Assembly: GCA_965207565.1 (NCBI GenBank)
Contig: CBDBMQ010000033.1
Location: 310,001-374,000, forward strand
Direction of reading: 5' to 3'
Source: Bin80 sp965207565
GTDB taxonomy: Bacteria; Bacteroidota; Rhodothermia; Rhodothermales; Bin80
DNA length: 64,000 nt
A program made the translations under genes and the position numbers. The notes under the pieces were generated by a model. It was not told the DNA's origin. It did no database searches and saw only the letters and a program-made list of their open reading frames with translations. Shown piece by piece: positions 8,711 through 16,581 of this stretch (positions within the stretch are counted from its first letter, which is position 1; each line of letters opens with the position of its first letter).

Positions 8711-9280
8711 ATGGCGATACTCTCCATTCGTTTGTTCGGCGACTCCATTCTCCGCCAACAAACCAAGTCTGTCGAGTCTGTTGGTACAGAGGTTCAAAAA
8801 TTGATTGCCGACATGATTGAGACGATGCATAATGCTGAAGGGATCGGCCTTGCCGCCCCGCAGGTTGGGCGATTAGAGCGTCTCTTTGTTGTAGATATCT
8901 CGGAGTTGAAGGAGGATATGCCGGAGGATGTGAGAGATAATTTGCCCGAGCAACCTATGGTGTTCATTAACCCTGAGATCACCTGGGAATCAGAGGATGA
9001 GGAAGAATTTGAAGAAGGATGCCTCTCGATCCCGGATATCAGAGAGCCTATATTTCGACCAGAATCTGTACAGATTACCTACCAGGATAGAAATATGCAG
9101 GAGCACTTCCAGACGGTTGGTGGGATTCTTTCTCGCGTAATCCAGCATGAGTACGATCATTTAGAGGGAGTCCTGTTCACGGATCACATCAGTGCATTCC
9201 GGCGCACGATCCTTAAGCGGAAGTTGACAGAAATTGCACGTGGCAATATTTGTGCTGATTACCCGGTACAAACAGTGTAG
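8711..9280 (+). CDS. def: Peptide deformylase
   Basis: This 189-residue enzyme removes the N-formyl group from nascent proteins. All three signature motifs are intact: GIGLAAPQVG (motif 1, residues ~45-54), EGCLSIP with the metal-binding Cys (motif 2, ~102-108) and QHEYDHLEGVLF with the HExxH metal site (motif 3, ~146-157). The length is typical. It lies in the porD-DUF411-def-M23 run with short spacers. I see no second deformylase or formyltransferase gene in the window. Confidence 0.97.
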   Translation: MAILSIRLFGDSILRQQTKSVESVGTEVQKLIADMIETMHNAEGIGLAAPQVGRLERLFVVDISELKEDMPEDVRDNLPEQPMVFINPEITWESEDEEEFEEGCLSIPDIREPIFRPESVQITYQDRNMQEHFQTVGGILSRVIQHEYDHLEGVLFTDHISAFRRTILKRKLTEIARGNICADYPVQTV

Positions 9281-9313
9281 GCCATTCCCTATATTCACCG
9301 ATTACAGTAGATC

Positions 9314-10471
9314 ATGGGCATGAAGACTTGGGTGTCAATTATTTGGTTGGCAGTGTTTTCAAAAAAGCGAATGCTGGTTGGGGGGACGTGTATTGTTCTT
9401 CTTGTTTCGGGGGTCGTATCTCCAAGGGTTATAGCTCAGGACGACTCCCGATTTTCGATTGTGTTGCCCACGGATAATGATGCACTTTTCCAGGGCGGTG
9501 GGCCGGAATTCTATATGCGAACGTATCGTCAGCCAAAGCCCAATGAAAAGCCTGACTGGACGGCAGGACAGTATGGCTTTGTTCGGAATGTCCGCCATAC
9601 GAGTCAAGGGGTGATCTACAGCCGCTTTCACGAAGGCATTGATATCCGCTCATTAAGACGCACATCAAGAGGAGAGCCGCTGGATGAAATCAGGACGATT
9701 GCGGATGGCGAAGTTGTTTATGTGAACGAAGGAGCGGGTCGCTCAAATTACGGGCGATATATTGTGATTGAGCACTGGTGGGGACAATCACCGTACTACA
9801 GCCTTTATGCTCATCTGAAAAGTATTGCTGTATCCATTGGGGATCAAGTTGATCAGGGGGCGGTCATTGGTGTCATGGGCTATACCGGAAGAGGAGTCAA
9901 TCGTGACCGGGCGCACCTGCATCTGGAAATCAATCTTATGCTGAGCGAGGCCTTCAATGCCTGGTATGATGATCATCTAAAAAGAGCGGCCCCCAATTAT
10001 CATGAAATTTATAATGGACTCAACCTAGTCGGGATGGATATCGCGTCTTTGTATCTGGAATTGAGAGAAAATCCCGACCTAACCATTCCAGAGTTCCTGA
10101 AGCGGGAACCTCCTTTTTTTGAGATCACAGTTCCATTGGGGCCAACACTCCCAGATATCTTATGGCGCTATCCATGGCTGTGTGATGAGCTGAGAGACTG
10201 GGTCCCCGAATATGGGCATCCGATCGAAATGGGGAGTTCCTGGAAAATTACGTTCGCTGCTTCCGGGTTGCCCATCAAATTCGAACCGTCGGACGAAGTG
10301 GTAGATTCACCAAAACTGAATGTTCTCCAACGATCATCAATCGCCTATCAATATCTGACAAACGGTCTCGTAAGAGGTCGGGGGAATAACTTCTCTCTTT
10401 CCGAGAGTGGTAGGCGCCGCATTGATCTGATATCGCGCTCCATTGAGGATCTAGGCAATTCCGGGTGGTAG
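9314..10471 (+). CDS. Secreted M23-family metallopeptidase (LytM-like)
   Basis: A 385-residue exported protein with a hydrophobic signal/anchor (residues ~20-38) cleaved near VIAQDD. The LytM/M23 domain spans ~85-225, with zinc ligands in HEGIDI (HxxxD) and HLHLEI (HxH), the strand DGEVVYVNEGAGRSNYGRYI and VMGYTGRGV, so the peptidase looks catalytically complete. M23 enzymes cut peptidoglycan cross-bridges or act as carriers in envelope remodelling. The C-terminal ~160 residues (from about LNLVGMDIASLYLELRENP) match nothing I recognise. It follows def by 33 bases and is probably the last gene of the run. Confidence 0.9.
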   Translation: MGMKTWVSIIWLAVFSKKRMLVGGTCIVLLVSGVVSPRVIAQDDSRFSIVLPTDNDALFQGGGPEFYMRTYRQPKPNEKPDWTAGQYGFVRNVRHTSQGVIYSRFHEGIDIRSLRRTSRGEPLDEIRTIADGEVVYVNEGAGRSNYGRYIVIEHWWGQSPYYSLYAHLKSIAVSIGDQVDQGAVIGVMGYTGRGVNRDRAHLHLEINLMLSEAFNAWYDDHLKRAAPNYHEIYNGLNLVGMDIASLYLELRENPDLTIPEFLKREPPFFEITVPLGPTLPDILWRYPWLCDELRDWVPEYGHPIEMGSSWKITFAASGLPIKFEPSDEVVDSPKLNVLQRSSIAYQYLTNGLVRGRGNNFSLSESGRRRIDLISRSIEDLGNSGW

Positions 10472-10598
10472 TATCAACTGGGAGCGTGACCCGTTAAGTA
10501 CAGAAAAACTGTATTTTGCCAATCCAGATATGCAGCAGTCACTGCATCCGGGTTACTCAGATGGGTAAGAGTGTTCCATATACTGGCAGGAGTTTTCA

Positions 10599-12467
10599 TT
10601 GCACCATCAACGATCTGTTATGCCGACAGGTATGGTCAAAATTGGTCAGAGCACTTGGTCAAGTGTGGTTGAGCCAATAGAAGCGAGCCCGTCCCTATTG
10701 AATACTGCATGGCTCTGGAGGATTCCCTTGTGTTTGATATTCCAGTGTCTTGTTTTTTGTATTGGTCTGAACTGCGTTGTCGCCCAGTCACCACTTGGGA
10801 TTACTGGTTCAGTTCTGGATTCAAAAACGATGAATCCAGTTTCCGGGGCAGTCGTCTTGCTGGCAGGAACACTGCATGGGTCGCTTACCGGGTCAGATGG
10901 TTACTTCGAATTTGCCGGCGTCAATCCCGGAAAATATATGCTCACTGTATCCGCGGAGGGATATACTGCGTTCCAGGAGTCAGTTGAGATTGAACATAAT
11001 CTGGAACTGAATATTCTTCTGATGCCCAAGGCTTATGATTTACCGGATCAACATGTATTCGTAAATCCACAGGGCGGATGGTCCACACGAATGTTCAGAG
11101 GTCTATTACCTCGCCGAGTGAGTGCGATTGAGTTTCAATATACTTTGTACGGGTCAGAGCTCATTCCACAATCTTTTTATCTGGATGGAGTACGATTGAT
11201 TGATCCTTCAATGCCGACTGTATTGATCGCAGATTTAGAAGGTTCTGAGGTCATCCCCAGCCCGTATAACCTAGGTCTTGGAATGGATGCGTCAATCCAT
11301 TTCAAGACACCTGAACAATCTTCAACGGGTGCAGAGTTGCTTTATGATTCAAGAACACGGAGAGTACGTTCAGGAATGACAGTTCATCGCAACGGGTCTC
11401 GGGTTGATGGAACGCTCAGCGGAATCTATGAGACGGCGGACAATTATTCAGATGGGAGCGGGGCTGTTCAACAGGCCGGAATCCGTTCCGGGAATCTTGC
11501 CGGACGCGTCGAGATACGGGTGGCCCCGAATCACCATCTTTCAGGAAGTGGCGGCTGGTTACAGGACATTGAACTCACTGGGGGGGATATCCGTCAGCAG
11601 GCGGGGATCGTACAGTACAAGTATTCTCAAAAGACTGGCTTCCTGCAGGAGGTGGTCGCAACGGCGGCGCTTCAGCAGCTAAACGATGATCTGGATAGAG
11701 AACAGCGGAGTGGATCCATCTCAGTCACGCTTTTTCCGCTGCAAAATCTACGTTTGAACATTGGCACAGATATTTATCGTTATACGGAAAGCGTGACTTT
11801 GAATCACCTCGCCAAAGAGGAGGATGACGCGAGCTCATCTGTAGAGAGTAGCGTATTTGTTACGGCATTGCATCGGATTTCTCGTTTATTAATTGAGGGG
11901 CAGTTCAGGTTGGACACTGATCACGGTCATTGGGGAGGAATGACGTTTTTGGCTTTGCAACTCAGCAGTAACTGGCAACTGATTGCGGGAACCGGTCGTG
12001 CGCAGTCGGAAAGGAGCGTTCTGAGGCAGGCGGATGTGGGAGTCAGGTGGAACGGGTTTGGAAATTCCGCTGAGCTTATGACGTTTACACGCAAAGCGGA
12101 GGGTGGCCGCATCCATGGCATGACCGCACTCGTCCGTGGCTCATGGTGGTGGACGGCTGTGTACACCTCTCTATCGGATGCCTCGGCGCCAGTCTCTGAG
12201 ACTTCGTTGTCCACATGGGCACGGGTCCATGCCACGATGAAGGGCCCACTAGATCTCTTTTCATTGGGTACAGAATTCTATGGCACGTTCTTTGATTCCC
12301 CCGCATGGATGAGTGCTGATGTATGGATACGGACCATGGAGATGAATAGTGTATCGCTGCAGATTGGAATCAGGAACCTGTTGGACGGGACATACACATA
12401 CCCCTACAGCGTGTATGCTGAACCGGGGCGGTCATTACAAATTGCACTGCAGTATCAGCGCAAATAG
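10599..12467 (+). CDS. TonB-receptor-like outer-membrane protein with carboxypeptidase regulatory-like domain
   Basis: About 610-620 residues. The nominal start is TTG 10599, but ATG 10620 or 10632 is preferred; all precede a hydrophobic signal segment ending in VVAQSPLG. Residues ~68-140 form a CarboxypepD_reg-like beta-sandwich (GSVLDSKTMNPVSGAVVLLA, GSLTGSDGYFEFAGVNPG). A plug-like stretch follows (QSFYLDGVRLIDPSM), then a long series of amphipathic strands ending in a C-terminal barrel strand (SLQIALQYQRK). It is shorter than SusC receptors, and no clear TonB box is visible. It is probably an uptake or adhesion receptor; the substrate is unknown. The preceding 127-base gap contains only a weak 6-bp hairpin. 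Confidence 0.75.
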   Translation: MHHQRSVMPTGMVKIGQSTWSSVVEPIEASPSLLNTAWLWRIPLCLIFQCLVFCIGLNCVVAQSPLGITGSVLDSKTMNPVSGAVVLLAGTLHGSLTGSDGYFEFAGVNPGKYMLTVSAEGYTAFQESVEIEHNLELNILLMPKAYDLPDQHVFVNPQGGWSTRMFRGLLPRRVSAIEFQYTLYGSELIPQSFYLDGVRLIDPSMPTVLIADLEGSEVIPSPYNLGLGMDASIHFKTPEQSSTGAELLYDSRTRRVRSGMTVHRNGSRVDGTLSGIYETADNYSDGSGAVQQAGIRSGNLAGRVEIRVAPNHHLSGSGGWLQDIELTGGDIRQQAGIVQYKYSQKTGFLQEVVATAALQQLNDDLDREQRSGSISVTLFPLQNLRLNIGTDIYRYTESVTLNHLAKEEDDASSSVESSVFVTALHRISRLLIEGQFRLDTDHGHWGGMTFLALQLSSNWQLIAGTGRAQSERSVLRQADVGVRWNGFGNSAELMTFTRKAEGGRIHGMTALVRGSWWWTAVYTSLSDASAPVSETSLSTWARVHATMKGPLDLFSLGTEFYGTFFDSPAWMSADVWIRTMEMNSVSLQIGIRNLLDGTYTYPYSVYAEPGRSLQIALQYQRK

Positions 12468-12477
12468 AGAGCTCTCC

Positions 12478-13449
12478 TCAGCTTTTCAGCGAATCCGCGA
12501 CCCGTTGAGCTGTTTCGGAAAAGGGACGGAATGAACATCCAAGTTCCCGAATGGCTCGCTGATTCGAGTACGCGCGCGTTTTCAGGGCATAGGTCACCGA
12601 GGCTCGTCCCAAGGGAAATCGTCTCCCCGTCACGGAACTCAACAAATCTGCAAATCCCCCTCCCGCGAGGGCCACGCTGTAAGGTAATGAAATCCTTGGC
12701 GGCTTGGCTTCCAGAGCTTCTGCCAGAATAGAGAGGATGGATTTCCAACTGAGGTTTTCGCTTCCCAGAATATAGCGGGCGCCTGTGCGCCCATACTCCA
12801 GTGCTGCGAGGTGGCCGGTTGCGACATCTGTCACATCCACAACATTCGTTCCGCCAGTGGGATAGAGCCACATCTTCCCTGCACGAATTGTGAGAGCGGA
12901 GTCATGGGTAAGGTTCAGGGCTTTCCCTCCACTACGATCCGGCCCCAGGATCAAGGATGGATTGACGATCACTGCATCAAGTCCCTCGGCGATACCGCGC
13001 TGCACCTCCAGTTCGGCCAAGTATTTACTTTGCGCATAAGGCCAGGGCTTGCTCTGCCAGTCGGTATTCTCGTCCGAAACAATCCCCACGGAGGTTCCAA
13101 TCGCGGCAACACTGGATGTATGCACCAATCGCTCCACTCCGACTTCTCTGGCAGCATTTACGACCGCTGCTGTCCCTTGGACATTGACATGGTTGAGGGA
13201 TCTGGATCCGAATTTTACATTGCCTGCCACATGAAAAACAACATGAACATTTTTCATTGCCCTGCGCAGTGCATCCAGATCTGTGATATCATCCCCAGTC
13301 ACATGTTCGATGTCATTTACGACAGGGCTCAGCAGGTCTAACTTGGAGGTTTTCCGCCTGAAAATCTGGACAGGATATCCTGCTTCCAGGAGTTGATACA
13401 CCAGTTCACTTCCCAAAAAACCGGTCGCACCCGTTACCAGTACGTTCAT
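12478..13449 (-). CDS. NAD(P)-dependent epimerase/dehydratase (extended SDR)
   Basis: A 323-residue extended short-chain dehydrogenase with the Rossmann motif TGATGFLGSEL at residues 7-17, the AGNVKF segment near 75, the catalytic YAQSK (YxxxK) near 138 and a substrate-side SLILGPDRSG. The overall pattern resembles dihydroflavonol-4-reductase/hopanoid-type SDRs; the substrate cannot be read from sequence. Its ATG overlaps the stop of the biotin-carrier gene in an ATGA arrangement, so the two are translationally coupled and convergent to the receptor gene on the plus strand (10 bases apart). Confidence 0.88.
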   Translation of the reverse strand: MNVLVTGATGFLGSELVYQLLEAGYPVQIFRRKTSKLDLLSPVVNDIEHVTGDDITDLDALRRAMKNVHVVFHVAGNVKFGSRSLNHVNVQGTAAVVNAAREVGVERLVHTSSVAAIGTSVGIVSDENTDWQSKPWPYAQSKYLAELEVQRGIAEGLDAVIVNPSLILGPDRSGGKALNLTHDSALTIRAGKMWLYPTGGTNVVDVTDVATGHLAALEYGRTGARYILGSENLSWKSILSILAEALEAKPPRISLPYSVALAGGGFADLLSSVTGRRFPLGRASVTYALKTRAYSNQRAIRELGCSFRPFSETAQRVADSLKS

Positions 13450-13946
13450 GACTCAAATTCTATAAGAATTGCATCAAGAGCTACAGCATCTTTTTCCTGT
13501 GCGTGTATGTGTTTGACTCGCCCGGAACAGGGAGCCCGAAGCTCATTTTCCATTTTCATGGCTTCAAGCACAATCAGCCCCTGCCCTTCAACAACATCTT
13601 CGCCCACTTGAACCATGATGTTCATGATTAATCCCGGCATGGGGGCCAGGAGTTCGCTGACCACTTCTTGAATTCCTTTTTGCTGTCCATAGCGCAGGAT
13701 GAGGTCAGAACGATTACTAACAATTTCAGAATTGACAGTTTGCCCATTGATAGTCATTAAGGAACCCGGTCCTTCATCTACATGAATCAGGTGACTTTTG
13801 TTGTCAAGTACAAGGCTGTAGACACCCGGACGCAATTCTACAAGCGATGCACAGGTATTCTTGTCAAGCACACAGAACTGATCCCCTGACTGCGTCACCG
13901 GTATCCGCTGGCCGTCGATGTTAACAAGGAATTCTTTTGTCATCAC
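13446..13946 (-). CDS. Biotin carboxyl carrier domain protein
   Basis: A 166-residue protein (start at ATG 13946 or the adjacent ATG) whose last ~75 residues are a biotinyl domain: LLAPMPGLIMNIMVQVGEDV, then VLEAMKMENELRAP with the biotinyl-Lys in EAMKMEN. The N-terminal half resembles the linker/BT-like region of acetyl- or propionyl-CoA carboxylase carrier subunits of Bacteroidota. Such proteins normally sit beside a biotin carboxylase and carboxyltransferase, but neither is here: upstream is an IS110 remnant, downstream a coupled SDR. It probably serves an acyl-CoA carboxylase encoded elsewhere. Confidence 0.88.
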   Translation of the reverse strand: MMTKEFLVNIDGQRIPVTQSGDQFCVLDKNTCASLVELRPGVYSLVLDNKSHLIHVDEGPGSLMTINGQTVNSEIVSNRSDLILRYGQQKGIQEVVSELLAPMPGLIMNIMVQVGEDVVEGQGLIVLEAMKMENELRAPCSGRVKHIHAQEKDAVALDAILIEFES

Positions 13947-14190
13947 TGGACTAGAAAGTTCTACCGTGAAGGTTGTGGAGAGAGATTTAAATCACCATAA
14001 AAAAAGAATGGAAGATTTGAAGTGTTCAAATCTTCTGTATTCTCCTCCAACCGCTTGACATCCTGAATCGTTTTGTTGTGTCGCTCCGCTCTGGCGTTGG
14101 ATTGTTCATGGCAAAGTGCATTGTAGGTGCCTTGGCGTCTCGTTCAAACATCTCAGACATCTTGATGATCTCCTTCTATGGCCGCATCTT

Positions 14191-14909
14191 TCACACTGGT
14201 ATAGGATAGCAGGTTCCATTTACGGGAGACATGTAAATTTCTTGGTTACATTTTTTGATGTTTCGTTTGTCGTTCCATGTAGTCGGGGCGGGTTGCATGG
14301 CCGTTATCAGACCAATGCCCCGAAAGCCCTGCAAAATCCAGACTACTTCTTGAAACCTGGGCAATGCGGCCGTGTCCTGAATCTGCTGTTCGATCTCTCG
14401 AATCCGGGACTGAAGGTGATCCATGTCAGCCAGATCCCCTCGCAACATATGCTCATCATTAGGTTGATCCAGATGGACACAAACCATAACCTTTTTCGCC
14501 CAGGACTTTCCCTCGTTGTCGGTCTTTCCGCGGGCATGCAATAAATGAGTGACCTGCATTTTGGATCGGTGCAGGTTCTTGATCGGAGCACTCCAACTCT
14601 TGGTCCAGAACAAGACATTCCGTCAACAAACCCGCCGTAAAATACTTCGCCAGACTTCTTGCATCACGGCGGTCGGTTTTAATTTGATCTCCATTGCACC
14701 GTGGGATGGAACTGGGGCGAGGATGGCACAATCAATTCCCAACTCTGTCAAATCATCGTAAAGCACCGTTCCGCAAAAGGATGCTTCGTAGCAACAACGG
14801 CAGTGTCAGCATCATAGACACACGCTGCAATCGTGTCACGGTAAACATCCAGTCCAACAACGTAATGGGTCCGAACAGAAGCGGGGGTAGAGGTTGGTTG
14901 TGTCGGCAT
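14191..14909 (-). pseudogene. IS110-family transposase remnant (unit A)
   Basis: Minus-strand fragments of a DEDD transposase. The start is near 14909 (DVYRDTIAACVYDAD), a frameshift follows, and then comes the block ending EIKTDRRDARSLAKYF, an IS110 hallmark (nt ~14650-14690). A further piece contains DHLQSRIREIEQQI and GFRGIGLITAM, the start of the Transposase_20 region. The C-terminal half after that is missing and frames are broken in several places, including a 17-base deletion relative to the second copy at 25.2 kb. The 240 bases between here and the biotin-carrier gene show no gene. Confidence 0.75.
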
Positions 14910-14970
14910 GATATGCCCTGGCGGGGAAACCTGCTATCCTATTATATCTACTGTGAAATCTTTACATTCC

Positions 14971-14992
14971 CCACAACATTCGCGGTAGAACC
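14971..14992 (-). repeat. End repeat of the IS110-type remnant, unit A
   Basis: A 22-base sequence (CCACAACATTCGCGGTAGAA then CC) identical to the right-hand end repeat of the remnant in unit B at 25594-25615. In unit A the opposite end has been lost. Confidence 0.5.
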
Positions 14993-15019
14993 TTTCAGTA
15001 TAAAAATGCAATTTTCTGC

Positions 15020-15048
15020 TTGACTTTTTCCTTTTTTATTTGTATAAT
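15020..15048 (+). promoter_or_regulatory. Sigma-70-type promoter, unit A
   Basis: TTGACT (15020-15025), a 17-base spacer and TATAAT (15043-15048): a near-consensus housekeeping promoter. The same promoter lies in unit B, about 0.4 kb upstream of the adhesin. In unit A an IS630 element sits immediately downstream, so the promoter now faces the transposase and is over 1.5 kb from the adhesin. Confidence 0.6.
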
Positions 15049-15060
15049 GTAGTGGGACCA

Positions 15061-16216
15061 GTGCATCGTTAATGCTTTATCAGTAACCTATTTTGTTGTA
15101 TCTTGGGTTCAAGTCAAAAACGAACCCCCGATGCCAAACCATTATACTCGTAAAATTCCCGTGCTGAGTGATTCAGAACGAGCAGAACTGGAACGTTGGA
15201 TCCGCCGACCAAACACCGCACAGGCTCTCGCTTTGCGCGCCCGGATCATCCTTGAGTCGTCCGAGGGGCACAGTGATCAGACAGTCGCGGAGACACTGGG
15301 GACGTCCCGGATAACCGTGGGCAAATGGCGAAGGCGCTTTTTGGAACAGCGTTGTGATGGGCTGATTGATTTGCAGCGTCCGGGTAAACCACGGACGGTG
15401 TCGGATGAAGTAGTGGAGCAGGTAATCACGAAGACACTGGAATCTACGCCGCGCGATGCGACGCACTGGAGCACACGCAAGATGTCAGAGGCCAGCGGCG
15501 TAAGCACGAGCACCGTTAGCCGAATCTGGCGTGCTTTTGGACTCAAGCCGCACCGGGTTGAGACCTTTAAGCTATCCAAGGACCCGCTGTTCATTGAAAA
15601 GGTGCGCGATATTGTAGGGTTATACCTGTCACCGCCCGAGCGGGCCGTGGTGCTGTGTGTCGATGAAAAATCCCAAATCCAGGCCTTGGATCGCACCGAA
15701 CCCATCCTGCCCCTTCGGCCAGGATTGCCAGAACGTCGTACTCATGACTATAAACGCTGTGGGACAACGTCCCTGTTTGCGGCGCTCAATGTGTCCACCG
15801 GTGAAGTGATTGGACGTTGTTACCGGAGACATCGCTCCACCGAATTCCTCAAATTCTTGCGCGTCATTGACCGGTCGGTTCCAAAAGACACCGAGATCCA
15901 TATCGTGTTGGACAACTACAGCACCCATAAAACGGCGCTGATCCATAACTGGCTGCTTCGTCGCCCACGATTTCATCTTCATTTTACGCCAACCAGTTCC
16001 TCCTGGCTGAATCTCGTCGAACTCTGGTTTGCCATGATCACCAATAACCAAATACGGCGGGGAACGCATCGCAGTACCCGAGAACTGGAAACTGCAATTG
16101 AAGACTATTTGAAAATCTACAACGAGGATCCCAAGCCCTTTATTTGGACCAAATCTGCCGACCAAATTCTGGAATCCATTAAAACCTACTGTACAAGAAT
16201 TAATAATACACTACAC
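15061..16216 (+). mobile_element. IS630-family insertion sequence
   Basis: The element is present in unit A and absent from the equivalent leader of unit B, where sequence like GTGGGGCTAGTCTAG is continuous. The right boundary is ...CACTACAC/TAGTCTAG. The filled site fits insertion at a CTAG with a TA target, as is usual for this family; the left TA appears as CA, so one base has changed. The terminal inverted repeats are weak by eye. It contains one intact transposase gene. Confidence 0.7.
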
Positions 16217-16219
16217 TAG
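15131..16219 (+). CDS. IS630-family transposase (DDE)
   Basis: A 362-residue, apparently intact transposase. An N-terminal double HTH (LSDSERAELERWIRR..., SDQTVAETLGTSRITVGKWRRRF, then a winged region near 75-140) precedes the DDE core. The catalytic residues are in CVDEKSQ (first Asp, ~178), HIVLDNYSTHK (second Asp, ~259) and SSSWLNLVELWF (Glu, ~300). The stop codon TAG at 16217-16219 is made partly from the target-site TA and the flanking G, so the reading frame closes in host DNA. It is expressed presumably from the promoter at 15020-15048 or one within its own 70-base leader. Confidence 0.92.
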   Translation: MPNHYTRKIPVLSDSERAELERWIRRPNTAQALALRARIILESSEGHSDQTVAETLGTSRITVGKWRRRFLEQRCDGLIDLQRPGKPRTVSDEVVEQVITKTLESTPRDATHWSTRKMSEASGVSTSTVSRIWRAFGLKPHRVETFKLSKDPLFIEKVRDIVGLYLSPPERAVVLCVDEKSQIQALDRTEPILPLRPGLPERRTHDYKRCGTTSLFAALNVSTGEVIGRCYRRHRSTEFLKFLRVIDRSVPKDTEIHIVLDNYSTHKTALIHNWLLRRPRFHLHFTPTSSSWLNLVELWFAMITNNQIRRGTHRSTRELETAIEDYLKIYNEDPKPFIWTKSADQILESIKTYCTRINNTLH

Positions 16220-16387
16220 TCTAGTTCCCCAGTTAAGGTGGAGTGGTATGAAAGATGGTATCGGGTCTTGCGTGCATGTCAAAGAAAACGTATTCTTATG
16301 GCAGTCCCGAAATCGTTCGTCATTTCTGCGACTCGGTGCGTAGCTTGCCATCTAGCAAGGGGAATTCGTATCCACTCGTGTCCGGGA

Positions 16388-16411
16388 TCGTAGCGTCTCT
16401 TGACGCTACGA
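16388..16411 (+). promoter_or_regulatory. Terminator-like hairpin in adhesin leader, unit A
   Basis: A perfect 10-bp stem (TCGTAGCGTC / GACGCTACGA) with a TCTT loop, followed within nine bases by a T-rich tract (TCTTTCTTTTG). The same hairpin is kept in unit B. It sits in the untranslated leader ~170 bases before the start codon, where it could act as an attenuator or as the end of a short leader RNA. No known riboswitch class was recognised in the leader. Confidence 0.4.
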
Positions 16412-16581
16412 CTTCTGTCTTTCTTTTGGGGCTTCACGGCGGTCGGTAAGTGCAATGGGCTCTGGATTGCGTGTTGGGTTCGCATTTGAAGGATAATCTG
16501 TACATTTTCTGATCCAAAATGGCACGAAGTAATAGGAAAGTAAGGCGAAAGGGTTTTCTTTATGACAAGGGCGGTTGCCTT

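Noticed and set aside
16255..16449. 64-codon frame conserved in both adhesin leaders (also 25720-25914)
   Set aside because: The DNA of the two leaders is almost identical, so conservation of the frame is not independent evidence; no domain and no good start context. It covers the hairpin.
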